Of a DNA stretch of 27,263 bases, positions 8,501-15,111 are shown in pieces. The notes below the pieces were generated by a model that searched no databases, was not told the origin of the DNA, and saw only the letters and a program-made list of their open reading frames with translations. The translations under genes were made by a program, and so were the position numbers. Every line of letters begins with the position of its first letter. Position 1 is the stretch's first letter. The stretch is taken from contig CP070672.1 of NCBI GenBank assembly GCA_020351895.1, forward strand, positions 1,041,993 to 1,069,255. Direction: 5' to 3'. The DNA comes from Thermoplasmata archaeon (GTDB taxonomy: Archaea > Thermoplasmatota > Thermoplasmata > GCA-020350865).

Positions 8501-10337
8501 TTGGCATGATCAAACCGCTATTAAAGTAAGACTCAAAGTCATGGATAATGACGGTGATTATAATATAGATGAGGTCAATGTGACGGTACGAAACGTTGAT
8601 CCAGTGGTGGACATAGAAGATTTTTATGCAGGTGAGAAAGGTTCTGAGATTATCATCATTGCCTCGTTTTATGATCCAGGAAATGATAAACTAGAATTTC
8701 GCTGGGATTGGGAAAATGATGGGGTATGGGATACAGGAAGAACCACTGATTTCATTGTTAACCATACCTGGGGGCATGAAGGAGTTTACACGATTTTGGT
8801 TGAGGTATGGGATGGAGTGAGTAATGGGACGGACACCGCCACTGTGGAGATCACCAAACGAAATTCCCCTCCAGAGATTAGTGACATAGGTAGCAGGCAG
8901 TTAAGATTTAATTCCTCATACACAATCGATCTCGCCCAATTCATCCATGATGAAGACACACCATTATCATCCATAATTGTTACAACCTCCGATCCAGAGT
9001 ATATTACAATTGATGGGTTAAACATAACCCTGAGGTATCCCGAGGAAATGATAGGAGAGAGTGTGGATGTGACGGTGACGGTATCGGATGGGATCTTATT
9101 TGACAGCGAAATTTTTACTGTTGTAATCACTCAGAACTATCCTCCAACTATGAAAGAGCCATTTCCAAATGTCGAATTTGAAGAGGATGGGGAATCTCTG
9201 GATGCATTCAATTTGAATGACCATTTTGAGGACAATGATGGGGATCCCCTTGAATTCGATTTTGTCGTCTCAAATCCGAACTTAATCGTTATATTGGATG
9301 ATGATGGTACAGTGACGTTCAAAGCCTCGCCCAATTGGGCTGGAAGTGCCAATGTGAGATTCCTAGCAGAGGATCCCAGAGGAGCCTTCGCAGATGGAAG
9401 CCTTCTTGTCACTGTCACACATGTAAATGATCCACCCATAATTTTGGGCCAGATCAAGTTCACGAAAATACCTGAAAACGAGAATTGGAGTATAGATCTA
9501 GACGACCATTTCTTAGATTTGGACAACTTCAACCTTACTTTCACTTGTAATTACGAGGAAATTAAGATAGACCCAATCACACATGAAGCGGTTTGGGTTC
9601 CTGGAGGCAAGAAGGAACTAAAAGGTGTAAAGTTCACTGCAAGCGATGGAGAGCACAGCGTCAGTCTAGATCCAATCGACTTGGGCGTTATAGAACCTGA
9701 GCCTTTCAATTGGCTTTATATAGTTCTTGCATTGATTGTAGGGGCCTTTATCTTTGGAGCATATAGAGAAATACGCTACAGATACACCATAGAAGAGGTA
9801 TTTCTGGTGGACAATGCGGGTGTATTGTTGGTGCATATATCAAGGGGAGAATCAAAAGCCATTGACGCGAAATTGGTGAGTGGAATGCTAACGGCGGTTC
9901 AGGAGTTCGTTAAAGATTCATTCATGGGGAATAATGAACAGGGGGATATGAAAATAGATGAGGGAGCCCTTGGTAAACTGGAGTACGGTGACTTTCAGAT
10001 AGTAATCGAAAGGGGGAGCTACGCCTTCCTTTCCGCGGTTATTTCTGGTTATGACAACAAGAGGTTGCGTAAGAGAATGAGGGATGTTGTGGAGGAATTC
10101 GAGTCGAAATATTCATCCGTGCTTGCGGATTGGGATGGAGATATGGACAAATTCGCAGGCACCGAGAAAATAGTGGGAAGGCTCATCAAAGGATCTTCCA
10201 TGATAAAAGAGATTTCTGATGATGCGGAGTGTGGAATCGAAGAGAGTAATATAGAGGGTTACACCGAACCTCCCGCAGAAGAACTGCCGCAGGGTGATTT
10301 CGGGGATGTGCCCATGGAAAATGATGAAATAAGGTAA
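5556..10337 (+). CDS. Giant receptor-like surface protein: DNRLRE-like/Ig-like/PKD ectodomain, one TM, cytosolic longin/roadblock-like domain
   Basis: The 1593-residue protein has a signal peptide (about 1-36). Approximate layout: a DNRLRE-like beta domain at 156-335; beta-sandwich segments to about 750; a He_PIG-type Ig domain at 751-839 with LAINGTTGNLSGTPP; three PKD repeats at 840-925, 925-1017 and 1015-1100 (PPIADAGPDRNV, LWDFDGDGEF, RWDWENDG); and three cadherin/Ig-like modules at about 1106-1380 (NDPPIILG). There are very many N-glycosylation sequons. A TM helix at about 1386-1406 is followed by RYRYTIEEVFLVDNAGVLLV. Residues 1412-1535 alternate strands and helices like a roadblock/longin fold, ending in an acidic tail. 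It is probably an adhesion or ligand receptor reporting to the cytosol. The Ras-like GTPase and V4R genes follow on the same strand. Domain names beyond PKD are by eye. Confidence 0.75.
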   Translation: MGRNIRVKNLFALILVFLLFLQLTVFIDKPKGIVSAEPNLEDNLDYTVTATWDFNDPSDYLLNNTSMRNGEVELTLGKYWWNQTDEMDFTTGNFINTTTTPQGEVTLISQMNATNFVKTGDFSSSQNWTFTPSANISSSYNGAGENAELSYSYFVSELAYLKPANADDGTVTYVPPSSYSMNDTGQYTEVGYSFEGGFPNYKRSFFYFDLSTIPLSAIITNVTFYAKIENASPSSNHLIDIHVLEVSKADSDATELYTDCGNGTLYIYDDNSLSSGADLVYHEWNLGAQAISDVQNYLDDGWFGIGIHEEADDGLIATISASESGNSPQLNVSYLTSPPATFDETAYVNQTLSKPKVTPNFPQAVNLSFNFSVEKYLSALGELMVQIDNATVWSQPIALNPIWTPVYVDGGIYMNESRDYKISLQLNLIVNSGTVVDCLVKFDDVRITAVDFFPKGNYTSMEYDVGSLVIWDEMSWNFEAPPESVFTIRTRTSNGTFWGDWSSEYTNNLGEQIIPQIDQKIQYTVNLSTVNFTRIPVLYDVNISYEKYFNNGTIEMKEDFKPDKIRDWGTFKWEEQTNGQNITYLYSIDSGANWSLVPLDGNLSDISTTQGKIRFKANFTTYNTTKTPTLLKWNLTYEISELPTLYGRVDPGFGYITTWFNFTVRYSDPENEAPLNITLNITQGTSHIGNWQMYPVNNTDLNYTDGKWYFFNETNFTRGTNYSFHFAAQDPNFVWSLGQIRDGPYVLNSPPRITTSDVQGAEGGKLYYVDYEAEDLEDEGNLSWYLETDATWLAINGTTGNLSGTPPSGDKGTYWVNVTVRDSHGGLDKTSFNLLVGDTIPPIADAGDDGEVYEDVPYQFDGSNSTDNIGIENFTWYFGDGSVAYGENASHMYTKSGHYIVVLIVKDPLNNEDMDIINITVINNPPIADAGPDRNVEEGETVFLDGSNSYDTPSDNDSLIFLWDFDGDGEFDDGVGPLANYTWHDQTAIKVRLKVMDNDGDYNIDEVNVTVRNVDPVVDIEDFYAGEKGSEIIIIASFYDPGNDKLEFRWDWENDGVWDTGRTTDFIVNHTWGHEGVYTILVEVWDGVSNGTDTATVEITKRNSPPEISDIGSRQLRFNSSYTIDLAQFIHDEDTPLSSIIVTTSDPEYITIDGLNITLRYPEEMIGESVDVTVTVSDGILFDSEIFTVVITQNYPPTMKEPFPNVEFEEDGESLDAFNLNDHFEDNDGDPLEFDFVVSNPNLIVILDDDGTVTFKASPNWAGSANVRFLAEDPRGAFADGSLLVTVTHVNDPPIILGQIKFTKIPENENWSIDLDDHFLDLDNFNLTFTCNYEEIKIDPITHEAVWVPGGKKELKGVKFTASDGEHSVSLDPIDLGVIEPEPFNWLYIVLALIVGAFIFGAYREIRYRYTIEEVFLVDNAGVLLVHISRGESKAIDAKLVSGMLTAVQEFVKDSFMGNNEQGDMKIDEGALGKLEYGDFQIVIERGSYAFLSAVISGYDNKRLRKRMRDVVEEFESKYSSVLADWDGDMDKFAGTEKIVGRLIKGSSMIKEISDDAECGIEESNIEGYTEPPAEELPQGDFGDVPMENDEIR

Positions 10338-10348
10338 TGGAGGTGTGA

Positions 10349-10450
10349 ATGGATACGAGGCTTTGTAAGAGTAACATAAAAACCCAAGTGAACCTGAAAA
10401 CATCCATTTTGCGGTTATGTTGCCCTTTCAAGAAAAAGACATATCTTTAG
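10349..10450 (+). CDS. Possible 33-residue microprotein
   Basis: A short frame starts 11 bases after the receptor stop, behind a strong ribosome site (GGAGGTG at 10339-10345). The product would have 33 residues, basic, with three cysteines including a CC pair (LRLCCPFKKK). The strong site in an otherwise empty gap is the only support; it could equally be a relic. The family is unknown. Confidence 0.25.
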   Translation: MDTRLCKSNIKTQVNLKTSILRLCCPFKKKTYL

Positions 10451-10524
10451 GAATGAAGAAATGGCCTTGATAACAACTTCGTAAAGGATATATATTATAA
10501 TAATATAACGAAATCCAAATCAAA

Positions 10525-10536
10525 TTTATATATAAA
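10525..10536 (+). promoter_or_regulatory. TATA-box promoter of the GTPase gene
   Basis: TTTATATATAAA, preceded by the purine-rich CCAAATCAAA as a possible BRE, predicts a start near 10560. This leaves a short leader with GAGGTT (10575-10580) before the ATG at 10588. A second AT-rich block (10487-10508) lies upstream. This suggests that the GTPase and V4R genes can be transcribed independently of the receptor. Confidence 0.55.
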
Positions 10537-10587
10537 TGGATACCGAAAATTAAAAAGGAATCAAGAGATAACAAGAGGTTGTCGTAA

Positions 10588-11136
10588 ATGGAAAGAAAAC
10601 GATTTCAAAGAAAGATATGCCTTCTTGGTGATGGCGCCGTGGGAAAAACGAGCCTCATCAGGAAATATGTACTTGATAAATTCGATGATAAATATCTTCC
10701 CACCATCGGTACAAAAGTTTCCAGAAAGGAGGTTGTGATTCCGTTTCAAAAAGAGGATATAGTCGTTGATCTAACCATGATAATTTGGGATATCGTCGGC
10801 CAGAAGGCATATCAAAAGCTACGTAGAATGTACTATCAAGGTGCCAGCGGTGCCCTGGTCGTATGCGATGTTACGAGGAAGGAAACTCTCGATAACATGA
10901 AGGAATGGACGCTTTCCCTTTTTCAGGTTGCCAATCCAGTTCCAGTTCTTTTTTTGGCAAATAAGTCCGATTTAATCCATAAAGCCGAATTTAAACCAAC
11001 CGATTTGGAAGAGATAGCATCCGAATTTAAGTCACCATACTTTTACACCAGTGCTAAGAGCGGGGCGAATGTAAACAGAGCGTTTCAGAGATTGGGTGAA
11101 TTGATGATAAATCCCCATATTAAGGGCAAGGTATAA
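10588..11136 (+). CDS. Ras-like small GTPase
   Basis: The 182-residue protein has all five G motifs: G1 GDGAVGKTS (14-22), G2 Thr in PTIGT (39), G3 WDIVGQ (67-72, keeping the catalytic Gln position), G4 NKSD (125-128) and G5 SAKSG (155-159). It would switch between GDP and GTP forms in the cytosol. The sequence around switch II (LRRMYYQGASGALVVCDVT) is strikingly Rab/Ras-like. There is no C-terminal cysteine for lipid attachment and no membrane segment, so membrane recruitment would need a partner. It has its own promoter, lies 250 bp after the receptor gene and 19 bp before the V4R gene. The receptor's cytosolic longin/roadblock-like domain is an obvious candidate partner, because roadblock proteins act on small GTPases (MglB on MglA). 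The pairing is inferred from context only. Confidence 0.85.
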   Translation: MERKRFQRKICLLGDGAVGKTSLIRKYVLDKFDDKYLPTIGTKVSRKEVVIPFQKEDIVVDLTMIIWDIVGQKAYQKLRRMYYQGASGALVVCDVTRKETLDNMKEWTLSLFQVANPVPVLFLANKSDLIHKAEFKPTDLEEIASEFKSPYFYTSAKSGANVNRAFQRLGELMINPHIKGKV

Positions 11137-11155
11137 TCTAGATGGTGAAGAAAAA

Positions 11156-11638
11156 ATGGAAGAATCTAATTCCCCAAAAAAAGACCAATTCAAACCCCCT
11201 GTGGCATTCTTTCTAATGCCCATCGACATTCTGAAGGGAGTTCATGAAGAACTCTCCGAATTACTGGGAGCAGATGTTGCCTCTAATATTATATATAACT
11301 GTGGTCTACGTAGTGGAAAGAATATAGTGAAAGACATGGATATCAACTTCCCTGATTTGAAGACACTATGTAACACCCTTCCTGAGCTATGGTTGCAGAT
11401 GGGTATGGGCGTTTTCAGCATAGAGAAGCTTAACACCAACAGACTTGTGCTTAGATGTGAAGAGTCAAATGAGGCATCGGCTTTAGGATATACTGGTAGG
11501 AAATCATGCGATCTCACCAGTGGTTATCTTGCAGGCATGATATCGACGATTTTCGGGAAAAAGTTCAATTGCGAAGAAAGGGAGTGCATGTCAAAAGGGG
11601 ACCCTTTTTGCATTTTCGTTCTTTTTGCAGAAAAATGA
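11156..11638 (+). CDS. V4R-domain protein (4-vinyl reductase/Bet3-like fold)
   Basis: A 160-residue cytosolic protein made almost entirely of a V4R domain (about 20-158). The diagnostic end is CEERECMSKGDPFCIF, the V4R pattern of spaced cysteines before a final strand, with Cys at 118, 139, 144 and 152 that could bind metal or act in redox sensing. The family is a small-ligand-binding domain found in transcriptional regulators such as DmpR/XylR and near chlorophyll enzymes. It belongs to the same superfamily as Bet3 of the TRAPP complex, which activates Rab GTPases. Here it stands alone, 19 bp after the Ras-like GTPase and probably co-transcribed with it. The start is supported by GGTGA at 11144-11148. 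What it binds is unknown. Confidence 0.75.
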   Translation: MEESNSPKKDQFKPPVAFFLMPIDILKGVHEELSELLGADVASNIIYNCGLRSGKNIVKDMDINFPDLKTLCNTLPELWLQMGMGVFSIEKLNTNRLVLRCEESNEASALGYTGRKSCDLTSGYLAGMISTIFGKKFNCEERECMSKGDPFCIFVLFAEK

Positions 11639-11686
11639 GCTTTACCTCATTTTCCCCCTCCACCCTCCCAATAACTTATTATTAGT

Positions 11687-11712
11687 AAGGAATATTCCTT
11701 TTGAGATATATC
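11687..11712 (+). promoter_or_regulatory. Perfect palindrome plus TATA-like box upstream of the transketolase operon
   Basis: AAGGAATATTCCTT (11687-11700) is a perfect 14-bp palindrome. Two bases later comes GAGATATATC (11703-11712), a plausible TATA element. A regulator bound to the palindrome would cover the BRE/TATA position. The leader to the ATG at 11824 would be about 85-90 bases. Confidence 0.35.
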
Positions 11713-11823
11713 TTCTGATACAGAATGAAAAAGATTATGAACATGTAATCCGATAACCCTCTCTCAAGGCGAAGATGTAAATCCGAAGCCAAATGATGAA
11801 CCTCTTTTTTCGGGGGGTAGGCT

Positions 11824-12774
11824 ATGGTAGTCTACAGCGACGAATTAATTGAATCATTGGAAAAAAAGGCTAAAACCATTCGTATGCATGTTGTGAAAAT
11901 GGTATTTAAAGCGGGCTCAGGTCACCCAGGGGGCTCTCTTTCTGCTGTGGATGTCCTCACCGCTTTGTACTTCCATAAATTGCTTGATAAGGAATGCATA
12001 AATGGTGAGAGAGAACCGATTATGAATTATGAACCAAAGGATCCCAATTGGGAGGACAGAGATAGATTCATACTGAGCAAAGGCCATGGTGCCCCTGCGC
12101 TTTACTCCGTCCTTGCAGAGGCGGGATACTTCGAGAAGAAGGCTTTATTGGACTTTCTGAAAAACAAGAACAATGAGATGTACGAAAATGTGAAAAAGAG
12201 CAAGTTGTATGGTGTTGATCTTTTAATGAGCTTGAGAAAGCTTGGATTTCCTTTGCAAGGTCATCCTGACATGAATAAGACACCAGGCATTGAGGCTTCA
12301 ACAGGCTCTGAGGGTCAAGGGCTGTCTATTGGATGTGGACAGGCTCTTGCTGCGAAACTGGATCGAAAGCTCTACCATATTTTTGTTATGCTAGGAGACG
12401 GGGAGTTGGACTGCGGTCAGACCTGGGAAGCCGCCATGTCTGCCTCACATTTCAAACTGGACAACCTGATTGCGATTCTTGATAGGAATAAATTGCAACT
12501 GGATGGCCCGACAGAGCAGATCATGTCCTTAGAGCCGATCCCCGATAAATGGCAGGCCTTTGGATGGCATGTGATAGAGATAGACGGTCATAATTTCAAG
12601 GAAATATTAACAGCCCTAGATCAGGCAAAAGAGATAAAGGGAAAACCAACCCTGGTTATTGCTCATACAATAAAAGGTAAAGGAGTATCTTTCATGGAAG
12701 GTGCGGTAGGTTTCCATGGCAAGGCTCCAGATGAGGAGCAGTACAAGCAAGCCTTAAAAGAGTTAGGGGGATGA
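11824..12774 (+). CDS. Transketolase, N-terminal subunit
   Basis: This 316-residue protein is the thiamine-diphosphate-binding half of a split transketolase, as is usual in archaea. Visible motifs are HPGG (34-37), [10 protein letters not shown] (85-94), [17 protein letters not shown] (146-162) and the TPP/Mg motif [15 protein letters not shown] ending at Asn 222. With the next gene it would move two-carbon units between sugar phosphates, making pentose phosphates from fructose 6-phosphate and glyceraldehyde 3-phosphate. It is longer than the usual roughly 275 residues because of two insertions, about 56-75 and 113-140. The start is supported by GGGGGG at 11813-11818. It overlaps the C-terminal subunit gene by 4 bp. 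Confidence 0.9.
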   Translation: MVVYSDELIESLEKKAKTIRMHVVKMVFKAGSGHPGGSLSAVDVLTALYFHKLLDKECINGEREPIMNYEPKDPNWEDRDRFILSKGHGAPALYSVLAEAGYFEKKALLDFLKNKNNEMYENVKKSKLYGVDLLMSLRKLGFPLQGHPDMNKTPGIEASTGSEGQGLSIGCGQALAAKLDRKLYHIFVMLGDGELDCGQTWEAAMSASHFKLDNLIAILDRNKLQLDGPTEQIMSLEPIPDKWQAFGWHVIEIDGHNFKEILTALDQAKEIKGKPTLVIAHTIKGKGVSFMEGAVGFHGKAPDEEQYKQALKELGG

Positions 12775-13916
12775 GAGCGATGCCAGAGGAAAAAATGGAA
12801 AGCCAGAGAAAGGCCTTCGGAGCTGCCCTCGTGGACCTAGGCCGGGATAGAAACGATATTGTGGTCCTCAATGCAGATTTGTCTTCCTCTACCAAGACCA
12901 TAGAATTTGCCAAGGTTTTCCCTGAGAGACATTATAATTTTGGAATCGCAGAGCAGAACATGATGAGCACGGCTGCAGGATTAGCCGCCGCTGGTAAGAC
13001 GGTTTTTGTAAGTACCTTCGCTGTTTTCGGAACAGGAAGAGTGTACGACCAGATCCGACAATCCATTGCATATCCAAAACTGAATGTGAAGATCGTGGTC
13101 ACACATGCGGGGATAACTGTTGGTGGTGATGGAGCTACACATCAGATCACAGAGGATATCGCTTTGATGATGGTACTTCCTAATATGACTGTTATTGTTC
13201 CAGCAGATGCACAGGAAACAGCCAAGGCCATCAAGGCTGCTGCTGAATTCCAGGGTCCAGTTTGTGTCAGACTCGGTAGAGCCGATGTTCCCACCATAAC
13301 TTCGAAGAAGGATATATTCGAAATAGGAAAGGCCAGTGTTTTAAGAAAAGGGAAGGATGTCACCCTTATTGGAACTGGAATCATGGTTTCTGTTTGCTTG
13401 GATGCTGCCGAGGCTCTGAAAAAGGAGGGTGTGGATGCAAGAGTAATAAACATGAGTACAATAAAACCAATAGATGCGGACACCCTGGAAAAGGCGGCAG
13501 TTGAAACAGGTGCAATCGTTACGGCTGAGGAGCACAATGTAGAGATGGGGATGGGCACAGCAATCTCCATGGTCATTGCTGAAAAGAAACACGTCCCAAT
13601 GAAAAGGGTTGGAATACCGGATGTATTCGGGGAATCTGGTAGTTCTGATGAACTCATGGAGAAATACGGCCTGACTGTAAATAATATCGTTTCCGCGGCT
13701 CACGATGTTCTAAGAAGAAAAGATAAATTGAGCAGACTCCAGTTTGTTAGTAAGAGGCTGAAAAAAGGTGAAAATAAAAAGGAGAAGAGGGAAAGAAAAA
13801 GGGAAAGAAAAAATGACACGGAAAAGGCGACAAAGAGGAAGATAAAAAAGGAGACCAAGAAGAAGACAAAAAAATCCAAGTCAGAAAAACGAAAGAGTTC
13901 GAAAAAGAAGAGGTGA
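12771..13916 (+). CDS. Transketolase, C-terminal subunit, with long Lys/Arg-rich tail
   Basis: Residues 1-320 are a normal transketolase C-half: the pyrimidine-binding domain with NFGIAEQNM (Glu 61 is the cofactor-activating glutamate), [15 protein letters not shown], and the C-terminal domain with ITAEEHN-like [12 protein letters not shown]. Residues from about 326 to 381 are an extra tail with about two dozen Lys and eight Arg, alternating with Glu and Ser (for example [18 protein letters not shown]). The family normally ends near residue 310. The coding strand of the tail is almost pure purine and ends in the ribosome site GAGGTGA of the next gene. The start at 12771 overlaps the previous stop (ATGA). 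ATG 12780 is an equally good choice because GGGGG is better spaced from it. Confidence 0.9.
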   Translation: MRAMPEEKMESQRKAFGAALVDLGRDRNDIVVLNADLSSSTKTIEFAKVFPERHYNFGIAEQNMMSTAAGLAAAGKTVFVSTFAVFGTGRVYDQIRQSIAYPKLNVKIVVTHAGITVGGDGATHQITEDIALMMVLPNMTVIVPADAQETAKAIKAAAEFQGPVCVRLGRADVPTITSKKDIFEIGKASVLRKGKDVTLIGTGIMVSVCLDAAEALKKEGVDARVINMSTIKPIDADTLEKAAVETGAIVTAEEHNVEMGMGTAISMVIAEKKHVPMKRVGIPDVFGESGSSDELMEKYGLTVNNIVSAAHDVLRRKDKLSRLQFVSKRLKKGENKKEKRERKRERKNDTEKATKRKIKKETKKKTKKSKSEKRKSSKKKR

Positions 13917-13922
13917 GCCCAC

Positions 13923-14573
13923 ATGAAAATATTTTTGGATACCGCAAATGTTGAGCACATAAGAGAAGCGAACAGCTGGGGGATCATAGATGGAGTCACG
14001 ACAAATCCAACCCTCATTGCCATGGAGGGAAGGAACTTCAGAGAGGTTGTAAAGGAGATATGCGGTATAGTTGACGGCCCAATTAGCGCCGAGGTTGTGA
14101 GCATGAAATCGGATGAAATGGTTGAGGAAGCAAAAGGACTTTCTGCCATCCACAAGAACATCGTGATTAAGGTTCCCCTCATGCCAGAAGGGTTGAAAAC
14201 CATAAAACAGTTGAAGGAGTTGGACATTAATACGAATGCCACGCTGGTTTTCTCTCCAAATCAGGCTTTACTGGCTGCAAAAGCCGGGGCCACATATGTC
14301 AGCCCGTTTATAGGGAGGCTGGACGATATTGGGCATATTGGTATGGACATAGTCCGAGATATCATGATCATATTCGACAATTATAATTTTGATACCCAGG
14401 TTATCGTGGCCAGTATTCGGAATCCTATTCATGTTGTGGATGCTGCTCTTGTGGGTGCCCATATTGCCACTGTTCCATGGAATACTCTGCAGAAGATGGT
14501 TAAGCATTCGCTCACAGATGTGGGTATCCAGAGGTTTTTAGAGGACTGGGAGAAGGTGCCGAAATCTGAGTGA
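13923..14573 (+). CDS. tal: Transaldolase (small, TalC-type)
   Basis: A 216-residue TIM-barrel aldolase of the TalC/fructose-6-phosphate-aldolase subfamily. [23 protein letters not shown] and the Schiff-base Lys 83 in NIVIKVPL are clear. Two positions separate transaldolases from fructose-6-phosphate aldolases: here Glu 57 (AEVVS, aldolases have Gln) and Phe 129 (SPFIGR, aldolases have Tyr). Both favour true transaldolase, moving a dihydroxyacetone unit from fructose 6-phosphate to erythrose 4-phosphate. It follows the transketolase C subunit by 6 bp, with its ribosome site GAGGTGA lying over that gene's stop, so the three genes form one pentose phosphate operon. An oligo-T stretch follows at 14618. 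Confidence 0.9.
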   Translation: MKIFLDTANVEHIREANSWGIIDGVTTNPTLIAMEGRNFREVVKEICGIVDGPISAEVVSMKSDEMVEEAKGLSAIHKNIVIKVPLMPEGLKTIKQLKELDINTNATLVFSPNQALLAAKAGATYVSPFIGRLDDIGHIGMDIVRDIMIIFDNYNFDTQVIVASIRNPIHVVDAALVGAHIATVPWNTLQKMVKHSLTDVGIQRFLEDWEKVPKSE

Positions 14574-14617
14574 TATCTCAGATGGTCTCCCCTCCAATTA
14601 TTTCCCATCTTTAAACA

Positions 14618-14625
14618 TTTTTTTT
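14618..14625 (+). terminator. Oligo-T terminator after the transaldolase gene
   Basis: A run of eight T about 45 bases after the tal stop fits an archaeal intrinsic terminator. It is followed by a pyrimidine-rich stretch (about 14650-14700) in which I see no gene. Confidence 0.45.
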
Positions 14626-14743
14626 ATCCGTTATACCGTCAAATCATTATTCTCTGTCCCTCCTCCAAAACCCCCTCCTCCCGCCCACGATTCACCTCTA
14701 TTAGAAGAATCAATTCTCTTTTCTTTATTCATTGATACACTAA

Positions 14744-14752
14744 TTTTTATAA
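14744..14752 (+). promoter_or_regulatory. TATA box of the tRNA-Ser gene
   Basis: TTTTTATAA lies about 33-41 bases before the tRNA 5' end, the usual distance for an archaeal tRNA promoter with a short leader. The leader ends in a small hairpin, ATGG-AAAT-CCAT (14773-14784), directly abutting the tRNA. Confidence 0.5.
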
Positions 14753-14784
14753 CGTAGTAAATCTTTAGCCTCATGGAAATCCAT

Positions 14785-14896
14785 GCCGAGGTAGCTAAGC
14801 CAGGTTCAAGGCGGCAGGCTCGAGAGTTTTCCTTCGGGAAAGTCAAGGAACCTGTTGGTGCTTTGCACCACGGGAGTTCAAATCTCCCCCTCGGCG
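14785..14896 (+). tRNA. tRNA-Ser (anticodon CGA), intron-containing
   Basis: The cloverleaf can be drawn by hand. The acceptor stem is GCCGAGG/CCTCGGC (14785-14791 with 14889-14895) with discriminator G at 14896, as in archaeal serine tRNAs. The D stem is 14794-14796 with 14810-14812. The anticodon stem is GCAGG (14814-14818) with CCTGT (14851-14855, one G-U pair). The mature loop is CTCGAGA, giving anticodon CGA (14821-14823) for UCG codons. A long class II variable arm has TGGTGC/GCACCA (14856-14870). The T arm is GGGAG-TTCAAAT-CTCCC (14872-14888). CCA is not encoded. Removing the 25-nt intron leaves an 87-nt tRNA. Leucine, the other long-arm family, is unlikely given the anticodon and G73. 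Confidence 0.9.
14825..14849 (+). other. tRNA-Ser intron (25 nt) with bulge-helix-bulge
   Basis: The intron sits at the canonical position between nucleotides 37 and 38. A 3-base bulge AGA (14823-14825) and a 3-base bulge GAA (14848-14850) flank a 4-bp helix, 14819-14822 with 14844-14847 (CTCG/CAAG, one C-A mismatch). The intron body is a hairpin, TTTCC-TTCG-GGAAA, with the very stable cUUCGg loop. It would be removed by the archaeal tRNA splicing endonuclease. Confidence 0.8.
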
Positions 14897-14919
14897 CTTT
14901 GAATTATTTTACAATTGAA

Positions 14920-15031
14920 GCCGAGGGATACAAGTAAAGTTTGCTTGATGGAGATTTGAGCCAGAAGGAAACCGTATACAAGCTTAACTAGGTTGAGGTT
15001 GCCTACGACGGTTCAAATCTCCCCCTCGGCG
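14920..15031 (+). pseudogene. tRNA-Ser-like element with intact ends but non-tRNA interior
   Basis: This 112-nt stretch, exactly as long as the tRNA-Ser gene 135 bp upstream, begins with the same GCCGAGG and ends with the same 3' end, GTTCAAATCTCCCCCTCGGC plus G. The interior is different and the T stem cannot form (GACGG faces CTCCC). Instead 14950-14962 pairs with 15010-15022 in an unbroken 13-bp helix (one G-U). A D-arm-like hairpin CAAG...CTTG (14931-14947) and a 6-bp hairpin near 14983-14997 (CTTAAC-TAG-GTTGAG) are also possible. It could be a decayed duplicate, an integration scar or a structured RNA. No TATA box is obvious before it. Confidence 0.5.
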
Positions 15032-15111
15032 CTTTCTATTGGTCTATCGTGTGTAATTAGAGTATTAGATAAGATGCCCTTTATTTGATCCAAATTTTTA
15101 TGAAAAAGTTG

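Noticed and set aside
9137..9544. Minus-strand frame of 135 codons inside the receptor gene
   Set aside because: It is a Ser-rich shadow of the cadherin/Ig-like repeats on the other strand, without a ribosome site or recognisable motif.
13700..14242. Long minus-strand frame (180 codons) opposite the transketolase tail and transaldolase
   Set aside because: It is the antisense shadow of the polypurine tail (Phe/Ser/Leu runs) and of a gene with clear catalytic motifs.
14631..14846. Minus-strand open frame of 71 codons between tal and the tRNA
   Set aside because: It overlaps the tRNA-Ser gene and its promoter, is Gly/Ser low-complexity at the end, and has no ribosome site.
14920..15031. A second functional tRNA gene
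   Set aside because: The acceptor halves match but the T stem is not paired and no anticodon arm can be drawn.
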